Shown: in pieces, positions 62,750 through 64,000 of the stretch
Position numbering within the stretch: position 1 is the first letter of the stretch
How the letters are laid out: each line of letters starts with the position of its first letter
DNA from: Tetrahymena thermophila SB210
Lineage: Eukaryota; Ciliophora; Oligohymenophorea; Hymenostomatida; Tetrahymenidae
DNA length: 64,000 nucleotides
Assembly (NCBI RefSeq): GCF_000189635.1
Contig: NW_002476348.1
Span: forward strand, 1 to 64,000
Direction: 5' to 3'
The notes under the pieces: model-generated
Seen by the model: only the letters and a program-made list of their open reading frames with translations
What the model was told of the DNA's origin: nothing
Databases searched by the model: none
Translations under genes and position numbers: made by a program

Positions 62750-63942
62750 TCATTATTTATTTTTGCTTGGTTCTGTATTTGTTATTATATCAAAGTTTGT
62801 TTTTTAGAATTAAATAGCAGGTTTTGCTCTTTTAGGAATTTGACTGATATCTGGTATTATTTTTTCGTCTCTTTCTTAAGTCTTAAAGAAATGGCTTGTT
62901 CTTTCTTTTTTTTGTTTTTATTAAGCATAAATATGTATACAACATGATCCATTAGGGCAACCAACATGTGTACATTATTCATTTGCAGGTATTTCTTTTT
63001 TACTGTCTCTATGAATTGATACTCTACTATTTTAGCTTGTTCTTAGTCTCTCATCATTACCATTCTTATGTTATAAGTTTGCTGTGTAATATCTTTATCT
63101 TCCAGCCTCGTCATTAGGTAAGTATTTACTTGATTTAGAATTCACTGATTAAGTATCAAAATCTATTTCATTTAAAGTGGATGCTCTTTTTTCAGTTTCA
63201 TACCTATTTGAACCTAAAAATAAATTATTATTTTAATGAGATTAATTAAATAAAAGTTACTTTTATTTCTACTTTTTGATCTTTTTTGTCTTTCAGAATT
63301 GTTTGAGTAGTTATCTGGAATTTCTTCATAATTATATTCTTCTTAATATGGTTATTTTGGAGACTATTATTAATAATGGATATTGTGTTTCTATCCATTG
63401 TCGTTTAAATTAGGATTTTATTACTAACTAAATTTTTAATCACTCCTTTTTGGTTTGCTTTAGTCAGGTATTCTTTATTATTCATTTAGTATATAATCTT
63501 AATTATTAGAATACTATTTCATTTTATCATTGAAATCGTTTTAACTATATTTAAATTTTGCACTTTCAATATTTTAATGCTAATTATTTATACCTTCATC
63601 ATCAGGTATATCTTCTAGCTGTAAGTTATTTTTTTTATTTTACCCCTATTATTTAGTTTACTGTTTATATCCTGGTAAGTTAGGATTAGTCATTTACTAA
63701 TTGTGCTTTATATTAACTCCAAAAGATTCTCTAGAGTGTAATAAATTATGTTATATGCCACTTCCATTAAGTTAATTATCATTTATTTTGTAGCTTTCTC
63801 TAATTTAAACTTACTCATTGTATTAATTAGTAATCTAATTCTGAAGAGATTCTCTAGGCATAAAAGAGAAAGTTTTTTAAATTTGATGCTTAGATACTGA
63901 ATGATTTTGTAGCTAATTATTAGCCATATAATTACGATCCAT
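62750..63942 (-). CDS. Gln/Asn-rich protein with C-terminal Cys/His cluster
   Basis: Two exons, 63942-63261 and 63213-62750, are separated by a 47-bp intron (63260-63214, GTAACT...TTTTTAG) and encode 381 aa. The body is polar and rich in Gln, Asn, Ser and Lys, with many Gln from TAA/TAG. The only compact feature is CTHVGCPNGSCCIH near residue 315, with four Cys and two His in 14 residues. It could bind zinc or be palmitoylated. Short Arg/Ser patches (KRSKSRNKS, SRVSIHRDS) look like kinase or RNA-binding-type linkers. No known family was recognised. The start was chosen as the first Met of the open frame (MDRNYMANN). Confidence 0.8.
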
Positions 63943-64000
63943 TTAACTTATTTCATTTTATATATTTTCATTTTAATATGATGTTGATTATACTACTCTT

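Overview
The window is the left end of a macronuclear chromosome of a ciliate, almost certainly Tetrahymena (T. thermophila or a close relative). Three observations support this. It opens with about 50 perfect copies of the C4A2 telomeric hexamer. The DNA is extremely AT-rich (by eye around 75-80%). The genes only make sense if TAA and TAG are read as Gln and TGA is the sole stop. Standard-code translation cuts almost every gene into fragments, so all gene models here were built by hand with the ciliate code and GT...AG introns. All positions were counted by eye.

Layout. 1-305 telomere. 544-1041 RpiB-like isomerase (-). 1624-3076 spliced unknown gene (-) with a long foldback element in its first intron. 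5664-7313 unknown protein with a myristoylation-type N-terminus (+). 9113-9817 Rab GTPase (-). 12452-13537 coiled-coil protein (+). 14234-15598 leucine-rich-repeat-like protein (-). 16090-17064 PPPDE-peptidase/thioredoxin fusion (+), followed by degenerate duplications of its own 3' end. 18394-19065 four-pass membrane protein with an Asn-rich tail (-). 21184-25183 membrane protein with a 2-kb intron (+). 26059-27341 extended SDR reductase (-). 29378-30925 sideroflexin in eight exons (-). 35254-38055 two-pass membrane protein with a large Cys-containing loop (+). 41469-52069 giant beta-propeller/beta-helix/multi-pass membrane protein (-). 52937-57617 six-TM potassium channel with a cyclic-nucleotide-binding domain (-). 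57747-61821 Ser/Thr kinase with a very long N-terminal extension (-). 62750-63942 Gln/Asn-rich protein with a Cys/His cluster (-).

The genes are not arranged as operons. Each is separated by AT-rich spacers of 0.1-4.3 kb in which I find no convincing genes, no tRNA and no rRNA. Functionally the set is ordinary housekeeping (pentose isomerase, Rab, SDR, sideroflexin) plus the membrane-signalling families ciliates have expanded (K+ channel, kinase, large cell-surface proteins). Most introns are 46-90 bp, GT...AG and very T/A-rich. The best-supported multi-exon models (sideroflexin, K+ channel, kinase, giant protein) keep an open frame across every junction. I see no clear sign of horizontal transfer, transposase, CRISPR or virus.
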